A DNA stretch of 64,000 nucleotides, taken from Ruegeria sp. ANG-R. Lineage in GTDB: Bacteria; Pseudomonadota; Alphaproteobacteria; Rhodobacterales; Rhodobacteraceae. The position numbers were made by a program, and so were the translations under genes. The stretch spans positions 918,453 to 982,452 of the forward strand of contig NZ_JWLJ01000001.1 of the NCBI RefSeq assembly GCF_000813985.1, read 5' to 3'. The stretch's first letter is position 1; the number at the start of each line of letters is the position of its first letter. Of this stretch, positions 53,390-64,000 are shown piece after piece. The notes beneath the pieces were generated by a model. The model saw only the letters and a list, made by a program, of their open reading frames with translations, ran no database searches and had not been told where the DNA came from.

Positions 53390-54106
53390 ATGCGTATACT
53401 TCTTGTCGAGGATGATCCAACCACATCCAAAAGCATCGAACTGATGCTGACACATGCCAATCTTAACGTGTATGCGACGGATCTGGGTGAAGAAGGCATC
53501 GATCTGGCCAAGCTCTATGATTATGATCTTATTCTGCTGGACCTGAACCTGCCGGATATGAACGGCCATGAGGTGTTGCGCCAACTACGTATCGCGCGGG
53601 TAGAGACACCGATCCTGATCCTGTCCGGCGCGGACGACACCGAAAGCAAGATCAAAGGCTTTGGATTCGGCGCGGATGATTATTTGACCAAACCTTTCCA
53701 TCGCGAAGAATTGGTGGCGCGCATCCATGCGATCATCCGCCGCTCCAAAGGTCATTCTCAATCCGTGATCCATACAGGTCAGGTCGCCGTGAATCTGGAT
53801 GCCAAAACCGTTGAGGTTGACGGCAAGACCGTACACCTGACCGGCAAGGAATATCAGATGCTGGAGCTTCTGAGCCTCCGAAAAGGTACCACGCTGACCA
53901 AAGAGATGTTCCTGAACCACCTGTATGGCGGTATGGATGAGCCTGAACTCAAGATCATCGACGTGTTCATCTGCAAACTGCGCAAGAAACTCAGCAATGC
54001 CACCGGTGGTGAGAACTATATCGAAACGGTGTGGGGGCGTGGATATGTACTGCGTGATCCACAATCGAGCAGCATGGGCGAAACCCGCATTGCCGTTGGC
54101 GCCTGA
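53390..54106 (+). CDS. ctrA: Cell cycle response regulator CtrA
   Basis: CtrA is an OmpR-family regulator that in roseobacters controls motility, gene transfer agents and cell-cycle genes. The 238-residue protein has the receiver aspartate at 51 ([13 protein letters not shown]) and [20 protein letters not shown] near residue 97. The winged-helix DNA-binding domain includes [20 protein letters not shown] and [13 protein letters not shown]. The C-terminal tail ends IAVGA-like. The gap upstream has TTAA half-sites only. Confidence 0.96.
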   Translation: MRILLVEDDPTTSKSIELMLTHANLNVYATDLGEEGIDLAKLYDYDLILLDLNLPDMNGHEVLRQLRIARVETPILILSGADDTESKIKGFGFGADDYLTKPFHREELVARIHAIIRRSKGHSQSVIHTGQVAVNLDAKTVEVDGKTVHLTGKEYQMLELLSLRKGTTLTKEMFLNHLYGGMDEPELKIIDVFICKLRKKLSNATGGENYIETVWGRGYVLRDPQSSSMGETRIAVGA

Positions 54107-54219
54107 GTTGAACTGTTAACTGCCGTCGATGGTCCGGGGCGGTAATCCCACTCGCGGCTCAGCACAGCACTGGACCTGACCATGGCCTCGCCCTATCACT
54201 GAGGTTCAAGACGACGTGA

Positions 54220-58568
<4,349 letters not shown>

Positions 58569-58575
58569 GCAGGAA

Positions 58576-58610
58576 GTTCCAGAAAGTTCACAAATGTTCT
58601 TAAAAAGTTC
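58576..58610 (+). promoter_or_regulatory. LexA-type SOS box with extra GTTC half-sites
   Basis: GTTC-N7-GTTC at 58596-58610 (GTTCTTAAAAAGTTC) matches the known alphaproteobacterial LexA box exactly. Two more GTTC half-sites precede it at 58576 and 58586, all in the same orientation and spaced 10, 10 and 11 bases apart. The site lies about 70 bases upstream of a small membrane-protein gene. Confidence 0.7.
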
Positions 58611-58678
58611 TTTACCGACTCGCCGAAATATGAGAACAAAAGGTCAACAAAGGATTAAATCTGACCGGAGGTGAGACC

Positions 58679-58801
58679 ATGCTGACCCAGATCAAGACTG
58701 CATTTGCCCGTTCGCAATCGACGATTTTGCAGGATGCAGCGGGCGCTGTCTCGCTGATTGTGATGCTGGTGGTTGCCCTCCACCTGCCGACCGGGTTCTA
58801 A
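58679..58801 (+). CDS. Unannotated 40-residue membrane protein, probable SOS gene
   Basis: A short open frame beginning MLTQIKTAFARSQSTILQDA has one membrane helix at about residues 21-36 and ends LHLPTGF. The ribosome site GGAGGTGAG lies 4 bases upstream of the ATG and is near-perfect. A LexA-type box sits upstream. The small size, single helix and SOS-like control resemble Caulobacter SidA, a LexA-controlled inner-membrane division inhibitor of 29 residues. I see no clear sequence relationship, so the analogy rests on architecture alone. Confidence 0.6.
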   Translation: MLTQIKTAFARSQSTILQDAAGAVSLIVMLVVALHLPTGF

Positions 58802-58948
58802 GTCTTTCTGCCTGCGATCTCGTGCCGATCACACCGCGCTTGTCTCCCCGTCATAGTCAAGGGTGACCTGCCTGTCCCATTTCCCTTGAAGGGGCCTGCC
58901 TCGGCCCCGTGCGGTGATCCGGACCCTACATGAGAAACGCATGACTTG
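58802..58948 (+). other. Structured non-coding stretch
   Basis: The bases after the small membrane gene hold a local hairpin GGGGCC/GGCCCC (about 58892-58910). They also hold a long-range pairing between GATCACACCGC near 58835 and GCGGTGATC near 58911, enclosing about 75 bases. No gene fits here. It could be an mRNA 3' region or a small RNA. Confidence 0.35.
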
Positions 58949-58987
58949 CCGCCGCCCTTTCCGCCCGGAAGGTGCGGCGGTTCTTTT
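58949..58987 (+). terminator. Rho-independent terminator after the small membrane gene
   Basis: CCGCCGC and GCGGCGG form the outer stem, with an inner CTTTCC/GGAAG extension, followed by TTCTTTT. It abuts the stop of the convergent marC gene. Confidence 0.7.
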
Positions 58988-59624
58988 ATAGCTGACCGGT
59001 TTTGATAATTTCGATCGTTGCGGACAGAACTGAATTCACCGCGACAGATGCTAAAATCATGCCCATCACTCTGCTGATAATGGCCGCACCAGAATGCCCG
59101 ATCAGGCGTATGATCGGTTCGGCCAGAAGCATGAGAACAAACGCTATGGCGATGACAACCAGCATGACCAATGCCGTTATGCTCTGATCAGCGGCGCTGA
59201 AACGATGGTTATCCGTCAGAACAACAATTGCGAGCATTGCACCGGGAGAAGCCAGCGAGGGGACCGCCAGCGGGAATATCGCCGGATTGGTTTTGTGCAT
59301 TTTGTCATCCAGATCTTCTTCGGCCTGGCGTTGCTCGATATCTTGTTTGCTTTCGCCAAAAATCATGGTCAGCGCGAAGAGGAACAGAATAATACCGCCC
59401 GCAACCTGAAACGAGTTCAGGCCGATATCCAGTGCTTCGATCACCAATTGACCGAAGACAAGAAAGAACAACAGGATACCCGCACTGACCAGCGCGGCCA
59501 ACAAAGCGGTTTTTCGGCGCGCTCCGACGCTGATCCCGGCGGTGACGGCGATAAAGACGGGGATGGTGCCGATCGGGTCGATAACAACCCAGAGCGTCAC
59601 GAAATGTTCCAGCAAATTGTTCAC
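58986..59624 (-). CDS. MarC-family integral membrane protein
   Basis: This 212-residue membrane protein has six helices. It begins NNLLEHFVTLWVVIDPIGTIPVFIA and contains GGIILFLFALTMIFGES and PLAVPSLASPGAML, typical of the MarC/UPF0056 family. The family is often called a multidrug-resistance protein, but its function is unproven. The start codon is GTG (59624). The gene is monocistronic and converges on the small SOS-type gene. Confidence 0.85.
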   Translation of the reverse strand: MNNLLEHFVTLWVVIDPIGTIPVFIAVTAGISVGARRKTALLAALVSAGILLFFLVFGQLVIEALDIGLNSFQVAGGIILFLFALTMIFGESKQDIEQRQAEEDLDDKMHKTNPAIFPLAVPSLASPGAMLAIVVLTDNHRFSAADQSITALVMLVVIAIAFVLMLLAEPIIRLIGHSGAAIISRVMGMILASVAVNSVLSATIEIIKTGQL

Positions 59625-59680
59625 GTTAACCCCCAGATTGTTGGGGGAACACTATACGGCTTCGTCGGGAAAAGCCACGC

Positions 59681-60133
59681 TCAGGCGCAATTGGCTTGCT
59701 CTGCCTGTTCCATCGCTTCTGCGGTCGCATCAAGCGCCAACAGGATTGAGGCATGGCGGTTCTTGTAGTCTCGCGCGGGCATCAGAACTTCGAGCCCGTC
59801 AAAGGGAGCCTCGGGCGCGGGGCCGTTCTTCTTCAACATTGCCGAAAGCTGATCGCGTGCGGTTTCGACCTGCGCCCGTGTCGCTCCGATCACAGAGCTT
59901 CCCACGACGGAAGCCGAAGCCTGACCAAGCGCGCAGGCTTTGACATCCTGCCCGAAACCCGTAATCCGCCCATCTTCGACTTTGACGTCGACCGTTACCG
60001 TCGACCCACACAAAGGAGCCCGTTTTTTGACGGTCGCATCGGGATTATCCAGGCGGTCGAGATGCGGAATATCCGCAGCCAGGGCCAGAATACGCCCGGA
60101 ATAGAGCTTGATCAGATCGGTTTCGCCGCTCAT
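59681..60133 (-). CDS. NifU/IscU-like iron-sulfur scaffold protein
   Basis: This 150-residue protein of the IscU/SufU fold would assemble Fe-S clusters. Two of the three usual ligand cysteines are visible, in KRAPLCGSTVTVDV and QDVKACALGQAS. At the third position the sequence reads KNRHASILLALDA with no cysteine; the only other cysteine is the penultimate residue. It may therefore be a variant scaffold or sulfur-transfer protein rather than a standard IscU. ATG 60133 is used. It diverges from hisI. Confidence 0.75.
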   Translation of the reverse strand: MSGETDLIKLYSGRILALAADIPHLDRLDNPDATVKKRAPLCGSTVTVDVKVEDGRITGFGQDVKACALGQASASVVGSSVIGATRAQVETARDQLSAMLKKNGPAPEAPFDGLEVLMPARDYKNRHASILLALDATAEAMEQAEQANCA

Positions 60134-60199
60134 GGCTTTCCCTCGTTGTCTGTTCCCCATACATAATGGCGGGATTCTGGGATGCAAAAGGTTTTTGCG

Positions 60200-60571
60200 A
60201 TGGCTGACGCAGTCTTGTTCGATCCGTCGACACTGAAATTCAACGAAGCAGGATTGATTCCCGCTATTGCGCAGGAAGAGGGCACCGGCGAGGTTCTGAT
60301 GATGGCCTGGATGAATGCGCAGGCCATCGAGCGCACGTTGGAAACCGGTCGCGTCACCTATTGGTCGCGGTCACGGCAGGCGTTCTGGGTTAAGGGCGAA
60401 AGCTCGGGCCACGTGCAGGCTCTGGTGGATTTTCGCGTCGACTGTGATCGGGATTGCCTGCTGGTGGTGGTGAACCAAACCGGACCCGCCTGTCATACCA
60501 ATCGGCGGAGTTGCTTTTACACGGCTGTGCGTGAGGGGAACGAAGTCGAGCTCATGTCTCCGATGGAGTGA
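60200..60571 (+). CDS. hisI: Phosphoribosyl-AMP cyclohydrolase
   Basis: HisI opens the purine ring of PR-AMP, the third step of histidine synthesis. The 123-residue protein has EVLMMAWMNAQAIERTLETG, YWSRSRQAFWVKGESSG and the metal-binding segments DCDRDCLL and GPACHTNRRSCFY. It is the stand-alone cyclohydrolase, not fused to HisE. ATG 60200 is preferred over an in-frame ATG six codons upstream. Confidence 0.95.
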   Translation: MADAVLFDPSTLKFNEAGLIPAIAQEEGTGEVLMMAWMNAQAIERTLETGRVTYWSRSRQAFWVKGESSGHVQALVDFRVDCDRDCLLVVVNQTGPACHTNRRSCFYTAVREGNEVELMSPME

Positions 60572-60601
60572 ATGCCATCCGCGGCAATGAGCTTTGATCG
60601 A

Positions 60602-61447
60602 TCAAAGCCCGATCATCGCCCTGATCTCGGCGGGTGAGGCGCCCTGTTGGCGGTAAAGCGAGACGGCACGCGCGTCGTCACGTTTCGCCAATCGTTTGCC
60701 CGCCGAATCCCGTATCAGCCTGTGGTGATGGTAAATCGGCGTCGGCAGACCCAGCAGTCCCTGAAGCAGGACATGTATCTGCGTGGCCTCGAACAGATCT
60801 TCGCCCCGGACGACGTGCGTGATGTTCTGGTCTGCATCATCGACCACGACGGACAAATGGTAAGAACTGCCCATATTGCGCCGGACGAGAATGATATCGC
60901 CGACAGCGTTCAGCAGGGTATCGGCATCAAGCCGGTGTGTTCCGGAATACGCGGCACCGGTTTCGCTGAAAGTGCGGAGTATGGATGCGCTTATGGCTTT
61001 TTGCATATCCAAGCGCAGAACATCCTCGGGACCTGCATCCGATAGCGGGCGATTGCGGCAGGTACCTGGATAGATGCGCCCGTCCGGTCCAAACTGGGAC
61101 ACGCCCTCCTGCGGTGCCCCGGCCGCAATCTCGATATCGGCGCGCTTGCATTTGCAGGGGTAAACAAGCCCCATATTCATCAGGGTTTCCAAAGCCTGGC
61201 GATATCGCGGTAACCGCTCCGATTGACGAACGACAGGTTGCGGCCAGCTTAAACCAAGCCAGCCTAAATCATCGTAAATCTGGGTTTCCCAATCGGGCCG
61301 GGATCGAGACTGGTCGATATCCTCAATCCGCAATAGGAATTCACCTGCTTCGGCCTGCGCAAACTTATACGCCAGAAGCGCTGAGTACGCGTGACCCAGG
61401 TGCAGCGGACCGGTCGGAGATGGTGCAAAACGAGTCCTGAAAGTCAC
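60602..61447 (-). CDS. gluQ: Glutamyl-queuosine tRNA(Asp) synthetase
   Basis: GluQRS attaches glutamate to queuosine in tRNA(Asp). The 281-residue truncated glutamyl-tRNA synthetase has the HIGH-type motif RFAPSPTGPLHLGHAYSALLA. Its zinc-binding region is YPCKCKRADIE plus YPGTCR, and the KMSKS-equivalent is GKRLAKRDDARAV. It lacks the anticodon-binding domain, which separates it from GltX. The start is GTG 61447, overlapping the stop of the upstream methyltransferase gene by 4 bases. Confidence 0.92.
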   Translation of the reverse strand: MTFRTRFAPSPTGPLHLGHAYSALLAYKFAQAEAGEFLLRIEDIDQSRSRPDWETQIYDDLGWLGLSWPQPVVRQSERLPRYRQALETLMNMGLVYPCKCKRADIEIAAGAPQEGVSQFGPDGRIYPGTCRNRPLSDAGPEDVLRLDMQKAISASILRTFSETGAAYSGTHRLDADTLLNAVGDIILVRRNMGSSYHLSVVVDDADQNITHVVRGEDLFEATQIHVLLQGLLGLPTPIYHHHRLIRDSAGKRLAKRDDARAVSLYRQQGASPAEIRAMIGL

Positions 61448-62058
61448 GCTTTTTCAACAACGTAAACGTCAGATTTCATATCCATTCCGGGCAGGTGCGG
61501 ACCGTATTCGCGAAATAGCAACCGCGCATGTCCCATGTCCAACCAGTCATTCAGGCGACCGGTATAAGCGCGTTCGGATAAGGTATGATCGTTGAAGGAA
61601 AACGCCAGATATCCCCCTCGGGGCAATGCATTCATGAGCAGATCGAAGGTTTCGGGCGGCGCCGCGCCGACGCCGATGACGCCGATAGATGTGATCGCAG
61701 TATATGCCCCGGTTTCAATGGGTTCGGGGTCAGTGACTTCAAAACTGATCAGCTTGCGATAGACATTTTTTGCTGCCGCGCCCTCCAGCATTTTCGGCGT
61801 TGGGTCCATCCCGTCGATGATACGAAATCCGGCCTTATGGAGTGCAATTCCTGACAAGCCCGTACCACAGCCATAGTCCAGCACCGGAGTATCCGCATTG
61901 GAAACAAACGACCTTAGCGCCGCCGCAACGCGATCTGGGGTTACATACCCATGCTCTCCGACTTCATCATCGTAGGAGGCCGCCCATCTTTGATAGTGGT
62001 CATGCGTTTCCTGTGCGGAATTCAGATTGTATGTGTCTTTCAGAAACTTATCGCTCAT
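61444..62058 (-). CDS. Class I SAM-dependent methyltransferase
   Basis: This 204-residue methyltransferase has motif I VLDYGCGTGLSGIALH near residue 64 and the acidic motif II IIDGMDPTPKMLEGA near residue 85. RWAASYDDEVGEHGYVTPDR at the N-terminus resembles the DUF or UbiE-like small-molecule group. Substrate unknown. Coupling to gluQ by a 4-base overlap is notable but may be incidental. Confidence 0.8.
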   Translation of the reverse strand: MSDKFLKDTYNLNSAQETHDHYQRWAASYDDEVGEHGYVTPDRVAAALRSFVSNADTPVLDYGCGTGLSGIALHKAGFRIIDGMDPTPKMLEGAAAKNVYRKLISFEVTDPEPIETGAYTAITSIGVIGVGAAPPETFDLLMNALPRGGYLAFSFNDHTLSERAYTGRLNDWLDMGHARLLFREYGPHLPGMDMKSDVYVVEKA

Positions 62059-62096
62059 ACCTTACATTTTAGGCGCAGGTCGGGCGCGGCGTCCAG

Positions 62097-63437
62097 TCAA
62101 CACTGCTTTAGCCAGTCGCTCCAGACTGCTTTGGCCCGATCAGTATAAGCTTTGTATCGGTCCTTGCGGCCCCGACGACCGCCTTTCAGCCCATCGACGG
62201 GGCGGAACAGACCAAAGTTCACATTCATCGGCTGGAACGTCTTCGCCTCGGCGCCTCCGGTGATGTGATGGATCAAGGCGCCCATCGCACTGTCCTGCGG
62301 TACATCGGGCAGGGCGCGGCCCAAAATCTCGGCGGCGGCCAGACGTCCGGCCAACAGCCCCATCGCAGCACTTTCCACATAACCTTCAACCCCGGTGATT
62401 TGCCCGGCGAAACGAATATTTGACTGCGATTTCAGCCGCATCTGCGCATCCAGCAAGGTCGGAGAGTTGATGAAGGTATTGCGGTGAATGCCGCCCAAAC
62501 GCGCGAAGCTGGCGTTTTCCAGCCCCGGTATCATACGAAACACCTGGGTCTGCGCGCCATATTTCATCTTGGTCTGAAAACCAACGATATTGAACAACGT
62601 GCCCAGAGCATTGTCGCGGCGCAATTGAACAACCGCATAGGGCTTCACGTCCGGCTGATGCGGGTTGGTCAGCCCAACCGGTTTCATCGGGCCATGGCGC
62701 AGGGTTTCGCGGCCGCGCTCGGCCATGACCTCGATCGGCAGGCAGCCATCAAAATAGCCGGCCGTCTCACCCTCGTGGAACTCTGTTTTGTCGGCTGCCA
62801 GCAGGGCATCAATGAACGCCTCATACTGATCACGATCCATGGGGCAGTTGAGGTAGGCCGTCCGCTCTTCCTCGGTCTCGCCTTTGTCGTAGCGGGACTG
62901 CATCCAGGCTTTGCTCATGTCGATACTGTCGGCATAAACGATCGGGGCGATCGCGTCGAAGAAGGCAAGTGCCTCGGCACCCGTTTCGGTTCGGATGGCC
63001 TGACCCAGCGCGGGCGAGGTCAGCGGGCCGGTTGCAAAAACCCAGTGGCCGTCTTTCGGCAGGGCGGTGACCTCTTCACCAGTGACCGAGACACGTGGAT
63101 GTGATTTCAGCTTGGCCGTTACAGCCTCGGCAAATGGATCACGGTCAACGGCAAGCGCTCCACCAGCCGGTAGGCGATGAGAGTCCGCGGTGGTCATGAT
63201 TAACCCGTTTGCCGCACGCATCTCCCAATGCAACAAGCCAACTGCATTCTGCTCATCATCATCAGAGCGGAATGAATTCGAGCAGACCATCTCGGCCAGA
63301 TTACCGGTCTGATGCGCGAAGGTGCCCACCTGAGGCCGCATTTCGTGGATCACAACATCCACGCCCATCTCCGCTGCCTGCCAGGCGGCTTCGGACCCGG
63401 CCATGCCGCCGCCCACGATATGCAATTTGTCAGTCAT
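62097..63437 (-). CDS. trmFO: Folate-dependent tRNA (uracil-54) methyltransferase TrmFO
   Basis: TrmFO makes ribothymidine at position 54 of tRNA using methylenetetrahydrofolate and FAD. The 446-residue flavoprotein starts [18 protein letters not shown] with the dinucleotide-binding glycines. It has [11 protein letters not shown] near residue 51, [11 protein letters not shown] near residue 120, and [20 protein letters not shown] near residue 350. ATG 63437 is used; an upstream extension of 46 residues has no family features. Confidence 0.95.
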   Translation of the reverse strand: MTDKLHIVGGGMAGSEAAWQAAEMGVDVVIHEMRPQVGTFAHQTGNLAEMVCSNSFRSDDDEQNAVGLLHWEMRAANGLIMTTADSHRLPAGGALAVDRDPFAEAVTAKLKSHPRVSVTGEEVTALPKDGHWVFATGPLTSPALGQAIRTETGAEALAFFDAIAPIVYADSIDMSKAWMQSRYDKGETEEERTAYLNCPMDRDQYEAFIDALLAADKTEFHEGETAGYFDGCLPIEVMAERGRETLRHGPMKPVGLTNPHQPDVKPYAVVQLRRDNALGTLFNIVGFQTKMKYGAQTQVFRMIPGLENASFARLGGIHRNTFINSPTLLDAQMRLKSQSNIRFAGQITGVEGYVESAAMGLLAGRLAAAEILGRALPDVPQDSAMGALIHHITGGAEAKTFQPMNVNFGLFRPVDGLKGGRRGRKDRYKAYTDRAKAVWSDWLKQC

Positions 63438-63510
63438 GTGCTGCCAAATAGGGCAGAGCGCGCACATGCGCAATGCGCAGTATTCTGATCGGTTCGGAGA
63501 GAAAGTCTTG

Positions 63511-63583
63511 GGGTCGCCGCTGCGGGAATGTCTGCGCCGGTGAGAGAAACCAGCTTGGAGGGACCTTCCGCCCACGGCGACCC
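63511..63583. other. Long stem-loop in the gap between trmFO and the crotonase gene
   Basis: GGGTCGCCG (63511-63519) and CGGCGACCC (63575-63583) are perfectly complementary over 9 bases and enclose 55 bases. No coding feature is visible in the whole 250-bp gap. It could be part of the trmFO leader or a separate small RNA. Confidence 0.35.
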
Positions 63584-63688
63584 AAAAGTATATTCAGGCC
63601 TTGGCCTTGACCCAGCTTTGCCACAGTGTCGCCCTTTTGAAAAGTGCAAAAATGCGAACAGTAGGCAAAAATGTATGAAATAATTGCG

Positions 63689-64000
63689 TCACTGATGCCA
63701 ATCGGGCGGGCGTTTTTCAATAAATGCACTAATTCCTTCTTCGGTATCCCGGTCCATCATATTCTGTGCCATTACCTCGGCAGTATAGTCATAAGCCTGA
63801 TCGGTTCGCATTGTAAGCTGTTGATAAAAAGCAGTTTTACCAACTTTTACCGCGCTGTTCAACTTAGTCGCGAGCTTCTCGGCCAGCGCGTTTGTTTCTT
63901 CTTCCAGCATGTGTTCCGGTACAGCGCGATTGATCAAACCCAGCTCAGCAGCGCGCTCAGCTGAAATAAAATCGCCGGTGGTTAGCATCTCAAACGCTTG
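63689..64000 (-). CDS. Enoyl-CoA hydratase family protein (C-terminal part only)
   Basis: The last 103 residues of a crotonase-fold protein are in the window and the gene continues past its right edge. AFEMLTTGDFISAERAAELG at the visible N-side is the conserved helix after the active site. A C-terminal region rich in charged residues ends EGISAFIEKRPPDW, the usual family end. The exact substrate class cannot be told without the N-terminal half. Confidence 0.85.
   Translation of the reverse strand, partial: QAFEMLTTGDFISAERAAELGLINRAVPEHMLEEETNALAEKLATKLNSAVKVGKTAFYQQLTMRTDQAYDYTAEVMAQNMMDRDTEEGISAFIEKRPPDWHQ

Overview
The window comes from the chromosome of an alphaproteobacterium, almost certainly a marine Rhodobacteraceae member of the Roseobacter group. 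Supporting evidence is CtrA next to its inhibitor SciP, a circularly permuted two-piece tmRNA, the ATP synthase inhibitor zeta subunit, an alpha-type SspB, LpxI rather than LpxH in lipid A synthesis, and a dmdA-acuI pair for dimethylsulfoniopropionate (DMSP) catabolism. The DNA is GC-rich, so most genes have long antisense open frames; these were discarded. I see no insertion sequence, prophage, CRISPR array, rRNA or tRNA. The window looks like ordinary chromosome with one accessory-looking metabolic block.

Layout. 0-14 kb: the 3' part of a fused indolepyruvate ferredoxin oxidoreductase, an acyltransferase, murI, argC, a cytochrome c maturation block (ccmE, ccmF, ccmH) interrupted by a muramidase/holin pair, an enoyl-CoA hydratase, a homocysteine methyltransferase, the ATPase inhibitor zeta gene and purC-purS-purQ. 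14-26 kb: a DctB/DctD-like two-component pair whose regulator lacks the sigma-54 contact motif, rne with a long leader, tusA, ccdA, an uncharacterised hydrolase/P450 operon, class I aldolase and tag. 26-32 kb: fumC with two tiny downstream genes, a secreted protein, sspB, a chromate resistance pair, a SnoaL-like protein, and ssrA (tmRNA) on the minus strand.

32-40 kb is the most interesting part. A GntR/FCD regulator and a methanethiol oxidase gene (mtoX, SBP56 family) followed by two membrane-protein genes run leftward. Diverging from them is a tightly coupled operon of DUF2182, DUF1326, DinB-like, dmdA (DMSP demethylase) and acuI. The genes for the first step of DMSP demethylation and for disposal of its methanethiol end product therefore flank one regulator. 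Three uncharacterised, potentially metal-binding proteins are co-translated with dmdA. Two tandem palindromes in the divergent promoter region are good operator candidates.

40-51 kb is the envelope block frr-uppS-cdsA-dxr-rseP-bamA-skp-fabZ-lpxA-lpxI-lpxB, making undecaprenyl diphosphate, CDP-diacylglycerol, isoprenoid precursors, the outer-membrane assembly machine and lipid A. 51-64 kb holds a CadD-like transporter, mnmA, sciP-ctrA, ligA-recG, a 40-residue membrane protein gene preceded by a LexA-type box, marC, a NifU/IscU-like scaffold, hisI, gluQ, a methyltransferase, trmFO, and the 3' end of another enoyl-CoA hydratase.

Two unannotated small membrane-protein genes (44665-44793 and 58679-58801), a DUF4169 gene (26205-26381) and the tmRNA were found by reading the gaps directly.
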